Assembly: GCF_028389875.1 (NCBI RefSeq)
Contig: NC_084682.1
Location: forward strand, 4,164,001-4,228,000
Direction: 5' to 3'
Length of the DNA: 64,000 nt
Source of the DNA: Rhea pennata
Taxonomy: Eukaryota; Chordata; Aves; Rheiformes; Rheidae
Shown here piece after piece: positions 1 through 53,866 of the stretch. Position 1 is the stretch's first letter, and each line of letters starts with the position of its first letter. Under the pieces are notes generated by a model. That model did no database searches, had not been told where the DNA came from, and was given only the letters and a program-made list of their open reading frames with translations. Position numbers and translations under genes: made by a program.

Positions 1-36732
<36,732 letters not shown>

Positions 36733-36810
36733 GGCGGCGGCGCCGCCGCTTCCGGGCCGCGCGGCACGCCGGGAAGCGGGAGGACTCCGCCTCCTCTTGC
36801 CCCCTCGCCC

Positions 36811-36905
36811 GCGGAGGGGCGGGGCCTGCGGGGGCGGGGCCTGCGGGGGGCGTGGCCTGCGGAGCGGGGGCGTGGCCTGCGGGGCGGGGGCGGAGCCTGC
36901 GGCGG
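36811..36905 (+). repeat. Tandem GC-box array
   Basis: Five GC or GT boxes at 15-20 bp spacing share the follow-on CTGCGG. The periodicity suggests the promoter grew by local duplication. Confidence 0.7.
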
Positions 36906-36950
36906 GCCGGGCCGGGCGGGCGGGGTCCTGCCGCCGCCGCCGCCAGGCGC

Positions 36951-36977
36951 GGCCGTTGCGGCCGTTGCGGCCGTTGC
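36951..36977 (+). repeat. Three 9-bp GGCCGTTGC units at the TLCD3A 5' end
   Basis: Perfect 9-bp tandem units end 13 bp before the TLCD3A start codon. Each contains CCGTTG, the reverse complement of the MYB-type core CAACGG. Confidence 0.85.
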
Positions 36978-36990
36978 GGCGCGGGGCCCC

Positions 36991-43180
<6,190 letters not shown>

Positions 43181-44505
43181 CGGCTGGCAGGGGCAGCCGG
43201 GAGCGGGGCAGGAGCCCGGCAGCCTCCCCAGCTCTCCTGCCTCGAACACCAGCGCTGCCGGTACCGTCCTGGGAGCAGAGCAGCAGAAGTGCCGCTACCA
43301 GAAGGTGGTTTTAGTTGGAAGCAGCCCTGCCGTCTCCACTGCTGTGCTGGGCAGCGCCAGCCTCAGACAGGAAGACTTTCTTCCCATCTTACTCCGGTGC
43401 CTCACATCCTCCCACCCGTGGGAGGTCAGGAGCCAGCAAGGAGGAGGTTTTGTCCGAAAGATGACATTCCTGCTGGGATTCAACACTGCGGCACTTGACT
43501 GACCAACGAGAGGGGGCTGTTACGAAAAGCCCCCCCGTCTTCGGGACCAACACTGCTGCCAGACGCAGGCAGCACAGCGCGAGCCACAGCCTGAAAGAGC
43601 CTGCAGAGCAGTCGGCAGCGTAGGCGATGCTGGAGCACGCCCAGCCCCGAGCAGCAGCCCTGCGGGCTGGGGGAGCCTCGTGCTGTACCTGCTGCAGCTC
43701 TGATTCACTCCTCCAGCTCTGACTTACAGCCTCCTGCTCAGAGCGGAGCCAGGCCCCTAAAACGTGGCGCCGTTCTGCGCAGCCTGCTCCTGATCTTTTC
43801 CAACGCTGCCTTTACACTACAGCTGCATTCGGCCTCTTACCTCCCACATGCGCTTCTCACTGCTGCAAGGCTCAAACTCACTTACCAACTCTCCGTTTAG
43901 CCCGAAGGGGCGTTTCACTACAACTGCCTGGTGTCTGCAGCCAACGGTCCCGAGGGTAGGGGAGGCTCGGTGCTGCTAACACGGCTGGAGGAGGGAGGAG
44001 CTCACGGCAGGATCAGAGAAAGGTTATTCTGTCTTAGAGAGCAATCCGGACAGGGCAGGGAGCCCGGCACCAACGGCGGGAGGAGGACGGGCGCTGTGCC
44101 CCCACCCTACCAACCCCTGGGGCGCCACGCAGAGCCCTTCAGGGGCAGGGGACGCTGCTTTCAACCGCCTACCCTAACGGCACTCGCACAGGGGCTGCTC
44201 GTATCTGCCCCGCATCCCCCACAGGGTATTTGAAAGCCCACTGGCGTGCCCTGCCCCTGCTCTCCCTGCAGCCACACCAGCAGCACCCAGGTTACTGGCA
44301 CAGCCTAAGGTGCAGGTGCAGGGTCCATCCTCCTGCCCAGCCATTCCCCTGCGACGAGGAAGAGCCCAGGGACCGCAGCCACTCTGTGCTTCTCATTCTG
44401 TCTAAAAGCTGAAAAACGATGGCTGGAAAGTGCTTCGCTCTGGAGACCTCTTTTCCTTTTCTGGTGACAGTTCCTGCTCCAGCCTCAGTTGTACAGATTG
44501 CAAAG

Positions 44506-44511
44506 AATAAA
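44506..44511 (+). promoter_or_regulatory. TLCD3A: Polyadenylation signal, TLCD3A (proximal)
   Basis: AATAAA about 1.3 kb after the stop codon. Confidence 0.55.
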
Positions 44512-44742
44512 ATAAGACCTCTTCCAACACGCAGTCATTTGTTGCAGAAACACTACTTCTTGTGTTAAATCTAGAGACCAGCTGATGTTACAAAACGCTT
44601 GCTATCTCTTACAAATATTTGTATCTTGCTGTTTATATTACAAATAATGTGCCTTATGTAAAGAAAAGACAAAAAAGCCACTGAGGCATTTCTGTTTGCA
44701 ATAACACTGCCCTATTTACTACTGCACCTATCGGAAGAGACC

Positions 44743-44748
44743 AATAAA
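44743..44748 (+). promoter_or_regulatory. TLCD3A: Polyadenylation signal, TLCD3A (distal)
   Basis: AATAAA followed within 30 nt by GT-rich sequence (ggatgtgtttc). The likely main 3' end. Confidence 0.6.
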
Positions 44749-44769
44749 GACCTCTTTCCAGAGTCACCC

Positions 44770-45190
44770 CACTGGATGTGTTTCTCCCACACACCATTCA
44801 GTCCTGGGTGGGGAGGCGTTAATGCACCAGGTTACAGCTTCACACCCAGCTCCGGGCGGGAGCAACCCACGCTTACTGCCAAAGGTCCCGGCTTGTCATG
44901 AACGAGCCCTCACTTGACTTGCTTCCCGTTTCTCTGGCAGCGCGCGGTGAAGCCAGCAACCCACCCGTGACTACCCGGGGGCTGGCAGCAGGGCAGCCGG
45001 AGGGAAGGGATTTCCCTGACACAGCTGGGTGGCAGAGGCTGCAGCCACGGGACCACCTCGGTCAGCAATAGCTGCCTCCGCAGCTATTCCTGCTGGGAAA
45101 TCGCAGCAGCCGTTCCCACCCATCCTTATACGGCCACATCCCTGCTTATACAGGTGGGGAGAAAACACTGCAGAGGGGAAAATGTTCAAA
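44770..45190. other. Convergent intergenic spacer, TLCD3A to GEMIN4
   Basis: About 0.4 kb lies between the opposed polyadenylation signals. It has no coding similarity, and I see no other structure. Confidence 0.6.
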
Positions 45191-45208
45191 AGAGAAAAAA
45201 AGATAAGG

Positions 45209-45214
45209 TTTATT
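45209..45214 (-). promoter_or_regulatory. GEMIN4: Polyadenylation signal, GEMIN4
   Basis: AATAAA on the minus strand, 107 nt after the GEMIN4 stop, implying a very short 3' UTR. Confidence 0.7.
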
Positions 45215-45320
45215 ATCGATCTTACAACTCTCCACACGTCAGGTCCCCTGCTGCAGGGTCTGTGCTCGCCTCCTTTGCCCTGCTCAGCTTCCCGAGCTGG
45301 CCCCTGGCTGGGCGCGCTGC

Positions 45321-48300
45321 CTAAGCTCCCAGCTTGCTCAGCTTCTGCAGGAGGGTGCTCCGCAGCGCCTTGTCGGCAACGTTGTCCGTGATGCACTCCA
45401 GGAAATGTCTCTCGTTGGCTCTCCGCAGCGTGTTGCTGGGGGACCTATCGGCAGCACTGAAGGCCTCATACTGCGAGAGGACCTCCAGGGCCACCACCAC
45501 CAGCGGCTCGCTGCACCCATTGTCCGGCAGCATGGCGGCGACGTGCAGCACATGGCAAAACATCTGGATGCAGATGAAGGACATCTCCTGCGCAGGGTTC
45601 ATGTCCTCGGTGGAGTGCATGGGGGGCACTGTGGTGCTCTTGACAGAGCCCAGCAGGTCTGTGAGGCTACTGCAGTACAGCTGGACCACATGGAGCCAGG
45701 CCTCTGCTGGCAGCCACGTGGAGCAGCTGGAGCTGCAAAGGAGCTGGAAGCCTCGTAGGAAGAGTACGGAGAACTGGAGGTAGTGGGCAAAAGGCCGGAG
45801 GTTGAGCAAGGGCAGGTACTGGACATACTCCAGCGTGTATGGCACATGTAAGACTTGCCTCTGCAGCAAGCTTTGGACCACATGGGCGAGCCTCTTCCAT
45901 TCACTGTGGCTGCACCAAGGGAGGACCTGTACGAGGGCCACCAGGAACCCTTTGCTGAAGAGATTCACTTCTTCAGGGTTGTCCACATTGACCGTGAGGA
46001 GTGTCAGCATTGTCTCCTTGAGCGCTGTGGACACGCAGCAGCACTCCATCCACGCCAGGAGCCCACTGCCCGGCCCGTAGGCTGGCAAAGCCCGGGAAGT
46101 CCACTCGTCCTCTGGGAGCTTGCAGATCTCAAACAGCGTCTCTGGGACCTCGTTCTTGAAGTGGTCTCCATATAACTTCTTCAGTCGGAGACCAACAGTC
46201 CAGTCCAGTGATGCCACCTTCCTATGAAGCCAAGCCAGCGACTGGACCCATACATCAGGGGATGGGGCAGCTTCTGGTCTTACCACCTCACAGAGTTGGG
46301 AGAGAGTGTTCACCAGCAGGTCTTTGGTCTCCAGTGAAGGGAAGCACTGGTCCCTTGGCTGATGCCAATACCTTGTGTAACCATCCAAAAGCTTGCAGAG
46401 GCTGAGGAGGAGCGGGAATGGGTGGCAGGACTTGATCCAGTGCTCTTCTGGATAGGACTGCATTCCCAAAACTTTACTAAGGATCTGAAGGCTCAGCTCA
46501 ATTTGAGCACAGTCTGATTTCAAACAGGGAAGGACAAAGGCTTTAGTCACCTCTGCAGGTGACACAAGTGAAGCCCCTGAGCTTGGCTGCATGAGAAAGG
46601 CCAAGAACTCAAGAAACTGCTCCTCTTCCCTCACAGTAGAAAGCTTACCCCATACAGCCTCCTTCAAACACCTCACTACCAGGTTGCGTGGCCTACCTGG
46701 ATCATCATGTGTCTCCAGGAAGCTCAGTGCTGGGAAGGAGCAGAGGATTTGGGCAAGGAACTGGTGTGTTCCTAGATTGACAACAGCAAGATTACAAACC
46801 TTCTTCACAGTGGCTTCAGGGTACAGCAGAGTAAGCCTGGCCACGGAAGCCACAGCCCTGGACAGGCCTTGATCGGAAACGCTCTGTGTGATCTGGTTGA
46901 AAGCCACATTCAGATCCTCCTGGAACCCCTCCATGACAACCTGCAAGTTCACGGACAGACCTGGACTGCCCCAGGACGCCAGGACACCTGAGAGTACTTT
47001 GTTCTTGTCAGTTAATGAAAGCTCAGTGTAACACTCCAGGATGGCCCTGGTCACTTGCATCTGTAACTCCCGGGCCTCCCTGTCTTGGGAGGATGCAGTA
47101 AAGTTCACCACAGTCTCCAGTAACTTCAAAACTAGCTCTGGTTTCTGGAAGAGAGTTTTGTTTCTCACAAGACAGTCAACCCAGTCCTTTGAAAAGGCCC
47201 AGGTCTGCTCAGAAGCAAAAATGGAGCACATCTCCATGTGCCGGTCCAGCTTCCGTTCAATGATTGTCATGGCAACTGAAGAGATAAGGCTGGTGTCCGA
47301 ATTCTTGCTCTTCAGACTGGTGCTGATCTTCTCGAGAAAGTGCTCAATGATCTGTGTCAGCTCTAACACTATGAGCTTCTCGTCCTCACTCAGGTCTCTA
47401 GTCTCCGAGAAGCAAACCAGGTTCTTCTTGAAGGTGGTAAGAGTATCAAGGAGCCGGTAGCTCTCATAGCAGAGCTCCTCGGAGTTGTTCAGGGTGCCCT
47501 GCAACTCCTCTCCCCAGGCATGAAGCAAGTTGCGGAGCAAGTACAAGCCAGCAAAGAGCTCCTCATCAGAGAGCTTGACCACGGACAAGAGGCTCATGCT
47601 TCTCTCAGCTTCCCTCACCTTCTCGTCCAGCCCTCGCTGGTGGTACCGGCTTTCAGCATCGCTGTTCCAGAGGCTGACCACCGAGCAGACCTTGTCCAGG
47701 TACTCGGCAACGGGGAGGGAGCTGCCCTCTGGCTCCAGCTCAGCGAACACAGACAGCAGCTCTGCCAGGTTGGCCAAGGCGTAGCACTTCATGCGGGGCA
47801 GGGTGATGCTCCTGTAGGTCTGCTTCAGCCCCTCTATCAGGACCATGAGCAGGCTGGTGGCAGCAGGTGGGCTAGTCACAGAGACAGGGTCACTCTTGAA
47901 CCTCTTGGGGGGCTGGAGCCCGTCGTCTGGGGAGGGCTCAGACCCGTGCTGACGGATGAGAGCGCTGAACGTTGAGGCCGTCCCATCCTCCTGCTCCTCC
48001 TTGTGCTTCATCACCTCCCACCACACGTCCAAGAAGAAGCTGACGTCCGCCGGGGAGGTCTCGCTGGCGACGTACTCCACCAAGCGCTGCAGCTCGGCGC
48101 GACGCAGCTCCCGCGGCAGCGCCAGCAGCAGCTGCACGAAGAGCCGGGGCACGTTGAGGGCCTTGGCCAGCTCGAAGAGGACGGTGTGGTTAACGTCGGG
48201 GATCATCCGGCCGACGGAGAAGAAGGCGTCCTCCCGCCAGCCCCGGTCCAGCGAGGCGGGCGGGGGCCCGGGGAGCAGCACCTTGGCCCAGACGATGGCG

Positions 48301-48618
48301 ACGGCCTGCTTCTTCCAGAGGCCGGGGCGCGGCGGCGCGGGGCGGCGGGCGGCGATCTCGCGGAGGGCGTCGGCGATGGGCGGCCCCACGAGCGGCCAGT
48401 CGGCCTTGCGCAGCTCCCGCAGCGCCCGCGGCTGGAAGAGCTTGGCGGCCAGCAGGAACCCGCCGTGCAGGATGGCCATCTCCTCGCACACGCCCCACGG
48501 CCCTGCGCGGGGACACGCGGCGCACCGTTACCCCGGCCCGGCTCGGCTCGGCTCGGCTCGGCCCGGCCCGGCCTCCCCCCTCCCCCCCGCGCCGCCGCCC
48601 GCACCCACCTGCCTCCAT
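45321..48618 (-). CDS. GEMIN4: GEMIN4, SMN-complex component
   Basis: Gemin4 is part of the SMN complex, which loads Sm proteins on spliceosomal snRNAs in the cytoplasm and nuclear gems. Two coding exons: 48609-48618 (10 nt) and 45321-48502, giving 1063 residues (human about 1058). The tiny first exon encodes MEA plus one base. Splicing across 48502 gives MEAGPWGVCEEMAILHGG, which matches human MDLGPLNICEEMTILHGG, so the first exon is real. Residues about 201-208 (PPKRFKSD) match the basic nuclear-localisation motif of human. Nearly all of the protein is helical, leucine-rich sequence without a catalytic domain, as known for the family. Conserved blocks include VARLTLLYPEATVKKVCNLA and TLFEICKLPEDEWTS. 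A likely polyadenylation signal follows at 45209-45214. The promoter is a CpG island. The gene is convergent with TLCD3A and in tandem behind GLOD4. Confidence 0.96.
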
Positions 48619-48880
48619 GGCGGCCCGCGCCGCCCGCGCCGCCGCGCTCTGTGACGCCAGCGCGGGCGCCCCGCGCGCCGCCGCCGCCGGCAGCGCCCCC
48701 TGGCGGCGCGGAGGGCTGCGGCCGCCCGGCCCGGCCCCGCCCCGGGCTGGGCGGGGGGGGGTGGAAATGGGGTCCCCCCCCCCAACGCCGGGGAGGTGGG
48801 AAGCCGCCGCGGCAGGCCCGGGCCGAGCACCCGCTCCCCACCCGTGCGGGGAGCACGTGGAACTCCCCCCCCCCCGCCCC
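48050..48880 (-). promoter_or_regulatory. GEMIN4: CpG island promoter of GEMIN4
   Basis: Dense CpG sequence spans the first exon and the start of exon 2. A CRE-like TGACGCCA lies at 48652-48659, about 35 bp upstream of the start codon. There is no TATA box. Poly-C/poly-G runs occur at about 48771-48784 and 48867-48877. Limits were set by eye. Confidence 0.75.
48609..48618 (-). CDS. GEMIN4: GEMIN4 first coding exon (10 nt: start codon plus two codons plus one base)
   Basis: The sequence reads ATGGAGGCAG followed by a GTGGGT donor. The acceptor of the next exon lies about 106 bp further on, at a GCGCAG ending at 48503. Joining restores the human-like N-terminus. A gene finder working on the large exon alone would wrongly start at a later methionine, since the codon before CEEM is GTG (Val8). 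Confidence 0.9.
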
Positions 48881-49659
48881 ATTTGATACCACTTGGAGAT
48901 ATTTTTGTTTGTATAAAAGGTGTTGAGAACTAGATTAAAACGGGCAGAGCACTCCCTAAAACAGCCCTGCAGAGTAGCTGAAAGCACAGTACTCAGATCA
49001 TCACCGCTAAGCACTTTTATTCATTCAGTTGCACATTTTCAAGTAACAAATTTTAGAGATGCAATTTTAAGTGTAATTTTTTTTATTTAAGCAATAGTTG
49101 GTTTAACCAAATGAAATAAAAATCTCAACATATTGAGGAATTTTCCCATTTTAATTCAGAATGTTCCTTTTCAGCATTTAAATTGTCTCGGGGATACACA
49201 ACTGCTAATGCTGTTATTTTGCCTCCCTTACTCACTCTCAGCCTGGCAGAGGGCTAACCAAGGACAGCGGCTCAGCACGGTGACAACTGCAACCACGCGC
49301 TACACGAGATACCAGAGAGCCGTAGCCGTGTTATAGGGAAAACACCGGACCTTTTTTCAAGTCTAACATGAATAGAGCAATGTGAGAGATTTTCTGCCTA
49401 TTAACCCATGTCTCCCGTTTCTGAAACCACATGCTCAATCTATTCCTTATTGGACAACGCAATTTTTCACCTACATTTGAAGGAGTACGTAGCATTTATT
49501 TGAAAGGAGATATTAAGAGATACAAGCTCAAAACACTCCCAGCATGAGATATTACACTGGCCTCTTACTGAAAAGGATAACACAGCACATTACATATTAC
49601 AGGCATTTCATTCAGATGGAAACCAAGGCACAAACAATCAGACGACACTTTTTCTCCAA
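48881..49659 (-). other. GLOD4: GLOD4 3' UTR and spacer to GEMIN4
   Basis: AT-rich sequence follows the GLOD4 stop at 49660-49662. It contains minus-strand AATAAA hexamers at 49082-49087 and 49016-49021. No coding feature was found. Human carries the DBIL5P pseudogene between these genes; I see no trace of it here. Confidence 0.65.
49016..49021 (-). promoter_or_regulatory. GLOD4: Polyadenylation signal, GLOD4
   Basis: AATAAA on the minus strand, about 640 nt after the stop. A second copy at 49082-49087 is an alternative. Confidence 0.6.
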
Positions 49660-52600
49660 CTAAGCAGAAGCCTTCTTCATCTTTTTCTCAGCAAACCATT
49701 TGTCACTCTTATCTGCTGCCATGGCCTGTACAAATAAAAGTGTTTGTATTTAGAACAGGAGCTGAGTCAGCCGAACACCCAGCTGCAGACGTTCACCAGC
49801 CCACACCACAAGATTTAGAAAGATCTAGTTCTGAAGCAAGCTATTCTGCTGAAGAAACCTCATGGCTTCTGCCAGCACCCTCCTGTCACAGGAGGATCTT
49901 CAACTGCTGTTACTGCAGCTGACAAATCATTTTCTGCAGTAACTTGCACTAAAGTGTTTTTTAACATGCCCAGCAAGATGCATGACCACCTGGCTGCCCT
50001 GAGAATGAGGCTGGAAAACTCTAGTCAGGACAGAGAAGTGAACTTTAAAAAGAATGGTTTGCTTTCCTTAGCAGGAAAACAGACTGAGATAAAACACCAC
50101 ATGACTTGCTTCTCTGAAAATGTTTCCATTTGAAACTAGAGGGGAAAAAATGAAAAAAAACACCCCACCTAAATTCTACTAGGTGTCTAACTAATCTGGA
50201 TGAAAACTAATGCACAGACAGCATTACTTACATCGTCTAACAATTTGTCACCGTTAGGATCCACCTTGGACAGATCTCTAAATGCTTCATCTCCTACAAA
50301 GCAGATTTCATGGCCATCCTAAACCAAATTAAACAGCAGAGTAAGTTAGCTAACTCAGAGAGAGAAATTTAAGTCCAATATGCCAGTATTGCCAGTATTA
50401 CTCACAGGATCTGCCAAAATAATCACTTGTACTGTGGCTTTGCCAGGTGTGTCCAAGCTAACCAGAGGTGTTAAAATTTTCTGATTCTCCTTTTTCATCA
50501 GTGCTTCAATGTTTGGTAACTGAAACAGAAAAGAAACAAGATCAGCCCTAGTCAGATGCATTGAGATTGTTCTCATTTACAGTTCCCTGTTAGTCCATTT
50601 CTCCATTGCATTCTCACTGCAAAAAACATGAACAGAACATCTGTTCAGTGTTACTTTGTTCACATCTGAGATATTTTTTAATGTTAGAAATCAATCTCCT
50701 GGTAGCCAGCTGGCCAAATGGAAGTGGTAAGAAAAGGAAGACTACCTCTTCCTTCGCGCAGGAAAAGGCAATCCGCCCAAACGCTGTGCCATGATCCACT
50801 GCTCCTCCAACATTCTTCAACTCCAATTTACACTGAAAGAGAAAAAGCATTATTCTCAGGGCTACACTTACTCCAGCTTTTCACTGATGCTGATAATTTC
50901 AAAATCACCTATACACATATTTACCAATGAGTCAGAACTACCAGAGCGAGCCATAGCTTTTTGTTAAAAAATGAAGTTAAGTGCACGCAAGCATACAAAT
51001 ACAAAACCAGTCCAAAGCAGGAAGGACCAAGAATTGTTGTCAGTTCCAGTCTTTCCTCGCAAGCTATTGAATAAATAAGCTAACGTTCAGGTAAGTGTCC
51101 CACTGAAATGGTCAACCTGTACCACTGATTTCTATTTGCATGAGCATTCTGGGCAATAATTCACAAAATAAAAATGCTTTTAACAAAGTATTTAAAATGC
51201 AAACCCAGAAGCATTAACAAATTTGAGGATCTCTCCCCTTGCAAAGTGTAAGATATAAGAAGCAGGATGCACCAATAAAAGCTAATATTGAAAATGTCAG
51301 AGAAACATTTATTTTTATTAAGAGCTTTTTCCTTTAAGATTTTGATCTCATAAATGAGAAGTCCCTGTCATGAAATGCAACACTTAAAGATCAGAATTTG
51401 AAAGTTTTCTGTGAAACTAACCTGGTTATCTGCATAGCCTAGCAAAACCCTTTGCTTTTCCTCATCCTTTTCATATATTTTCATCCCAAGCAAATTAGAC
51501 CAGTAGTTAATAGACTTCTGCAGATCGGAGACACCCAAAGTTACCTTTAGCACAGGATCTACAAGATTGCAATAACTTCATATTAGTCACAAATAAATTG
51601 CAGTTTTAAACTCATTGTTATACATTCTTGAGAAGAAGATAAAAGTAACAAGGAAATGAAACAGGAACATGCTGCTGTTTCACAAACCGTCACAAGTCAA
51701 ATGCACAGCCAAATCTAATGTTCCATTTGTAGGCCTCTTTTGAGCTTAAGAATCAGTGGATATGCTTTACCTTGCTTTAGTTGTTCCTTCTCTTCCAAGT
51801 AGAACTTGTATCCTCCTGGGGCTTCAGTTTCAAATACACCAGTGGCAACTTCACTGAGAGGCCATCCCAGCTTCCTAGCATTGCTCACAGCCTGGCTGGA
51901 CACAAGTGTTATGCCCTAGCAAGAACAGAAAGGACACCTGCAAAATATGCTGGTGGAAAGACGGCTAAGGAGCCTCTCTTCACCAGTCTGTATTAATACT
52001 GTCTCTCCAGTTTACATGCATCAACATGGAAAACTCCACCTTCCTCTCCTTCACTCTTCCAGGCCACATTAGCCATAATCTTTGTTCCAACTTGTGGTTG
52101 TGGTCAAGGAGATCTGATCACTAGACAGGGCAGATGGTGCTCGAGGAAGCACTTCCCGGTTTCCTAAATGCACACAAAGCCGGTCTAGTTTCTGTTCTTT
52201 CAACTTGGACAAAGCTACATAAGTAAGAATAAAAGGTGTCCAAGGAATCAAATAGCATAAAAAAGTAACTGTCATAAGTTATACACTGAATAGATTCCTA
52301 ATAAATAAATTAAAAAAAACATTGTAAGAAGAAACACTTTAAGCGTGGCACTTACCAGAAAGTCATTGCCAAGTCGATAGTCTCCAATACCGTAATTGTA
52401 AGTCAATTCTGCGACAAAGTGATTGTCTTCTGGTCCATAGCCCACCATTGTTTTACTCCATTTTCCATCATAAGGGCTAAAACAACCATATTTCTTTGTA
52501 GTAAATATTACAAATAAACCCCAAGTATTTGTGTCTCAAGACAAGAATTGCATTTTTAGAGTAAATATATGGTACAGCCAATCCAGCAGCCTCTTTATTA

Positions 52601-53796
52601 AGTAGGAGCCGATGCTTGTGAAGAATTCTTACTGTGGTGTATAGTGATACAATAGCATATAACAGACAGGTTTTCCTACCAGCCAATAGCTTTGATCTTA
52701 GATTGTCATTCATTATTATCATAACTGATAAAAACAATTCCACCCACTTCTTACCACCTCACATTCCAAGAGTGTAAGCCGCTCATTGGCTGGAGTTACA
52801 CAAGCACTTCCTTATTATAAAGTAGGAAAATTAAGTAGCTAGTTAACTGATTATAAGATGCTTTATTAACTAAAAAAGAGAACAGGCCAAAAAGTCTTTT
52901 GGGTTACCAAGAATGATTTTTATTCAAGACTCTAACCAGCTCTGCAACTTTAAAAATGTGCCCCTGAAGCACCGCATGTAATTCTAGGAGAGTTTAGAAC
53001 TAATTTCATAAAGGAATTTCAATATCAGATTACAAGCGTAACACAGCAGTATTTGTGTTTCAACGTAAACCCCACATAAATACAGAAAGGTGCAGTGCTA
53101 GTTCCATGCAAAGAACAGTTTAGAAAGAATACTAACCCATCTATAGATAATCACATATGACCAGTTATGACTGAAGGGTGTTTTATGAGAATTAGAAGAT
53201 TAGAAGAAGGGAACACTGGCACCTACCCATTGCAGCTAGCTTTACAGCCTTCCTCGAATTCTTCATGCCGTAGAACCTAACGAATTAAACACACGGGAGA
53301 AAAAAAATAGATCTATTTTGTCCTTAAAAGAGAAAATACGTTTGACGCTGAACGCGTGTTAGGAGGTTTAACACGATGCCCGGCCGAAGGGGGTTTGTCC
53401 CGGTGCGGGTGCTCCTGTCATGTCTGCGGTCCCCTGCGCAGAGGGCAGAGCGCGCGGCACCGCTGCCCGCTGCGCCGGGGGCCCGGCCGGGCTTATCGCC
53501 CTGCGAACGGGGAGGCGCCGACGGCACAAGCCGCCTCTCGCCGGGCCGCGCCGGGCCGCGCCGGGCCGGGCCGGGCCCCCCCAAGGCCGTTTGCCCCGGC
53601 GAGACGCGCGCGCGAGCGACCGAGAACGCTCCTCGCCCAACGGCCGCGCGCCCAACGGCCGCCCCCAACGGCCGCCGCGCGCCCAACGGCCGCCGCGCGC
53701 GCTCACCCTCATGCCCAGCAGCTCGCGGTAGAAGCGCGCGCTGCGGCCGCGGTCGCCCACTTTGAAGACGAAGTGCAGCGCGCGCCGCGCCCCCAT
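49660..53796 (-). CDS. GLOD4: GLOD4, glyoxalase domain-containing protein 4
   Basis: GLOD4 has two vicinal-oxygen-chelate (glyoxalase-fold) domains, at about residues 5-130 and 137-258. It is reported as mitochondrial or cytosolic; its substrate is not established. Nine coding exons in transcript order: 53707-53796, 53227-53276, 52356-52476, 51771-51915, 51422-51558, 50746-50832, 50406-50519, 50232-50318, 49660-49725. They join in phase to 298 residues, exactly the human length I recall. Diagnostic stretches are [13 protein letters not shown] at the N-terminus (His8 is a candidate metal ligand of the fold), [12 protein letters not shown] in exon 4, [15 protein letters not shown] in exon 5 and [17 protein letters not shown] in exon 7. 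The C-terminus ([13 protein letters not shown]) is lysine-rich and differs from human. The start is fixed by homology. It is head-to-head with MRM3, with 70 bp between the two start codons. Confidence 0.96.
53539..53578 (+). repeat. GGGCC/CGCC low-complexity repeat
   Basis: Iterated CCGGG-CCGCG units in GLOD4 intron 1. Confidence 0.7.
53636..53691 (+). repeat. Four CCCAACGGCC units in GLOD4 intron 1
   Basis: Perfect 10-mers start at 53636, 53651, 53664 and 53682 (spacing 15, 13, 18), ending 15 bp from the exon 1 donor. Each holds CAACGG, a MYB-type core. Confidence 0.85.
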
Positions 53797-53866
53797 CTCC
53801 GAGCCGCTCGCGGCCGCGCGGCGCGGCGCGATGACGCAGGCGCGCGCGACGGCGGCGGCGCCCAAG

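Larger units (their letters stand above)
36733..36990. promoter_or_regulatory. Bidirectional promoter between VPS53 and TLCD3A
   Basis: The 258 bp between the two start codons have no TATA box. An ETS-type CTTCCGG lies at 36749-36755, next to VPS53. A tandem series of Sp1-type GC boxes spans about 36811-36905, including two GGGGCGGGGC copies at 36816-36825 and 36831-36840 and GGGGGCGTGGCC variants after that, each followed by CTGCGG. Three 9-bp GGCCGTTGC units (36951-36977) sit just before the TLCD3A start. Assignment as a shared promoter is inferred from the arrangement. Confidence 0.8.
43181..44765 (+). other. TLCD3A: TLCD3A 3' untranslated region
   Basis: The region after the TAA at 43178-43180 has no further homology. 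It becomes AT-rich after 44500, where two AATAAA signals occur. Confidence 0.6.
51916..53706 (-). other. GLOD4: GLOD4 introns 1 to 3
   Basis: Introns at 53277-53706, 52477-53226 and 51916-52355. The 5' half of intron 1 is CpG-rich and repetitive; the others are AT-rich with no further feature. Introns 4-8 (51559-51770, 50833-51421, 50520-50745, 50319-50405, 49726-50231) also look plain. Confidence 0.75.

Noticed and set aside
48881-49659. DBIL5P-like gene between GEMIN4 and GLOD4
   Set aside because: Human has this pseudogene here, but no acyl-CoA-binding-protein similarity is visible in the spacer.
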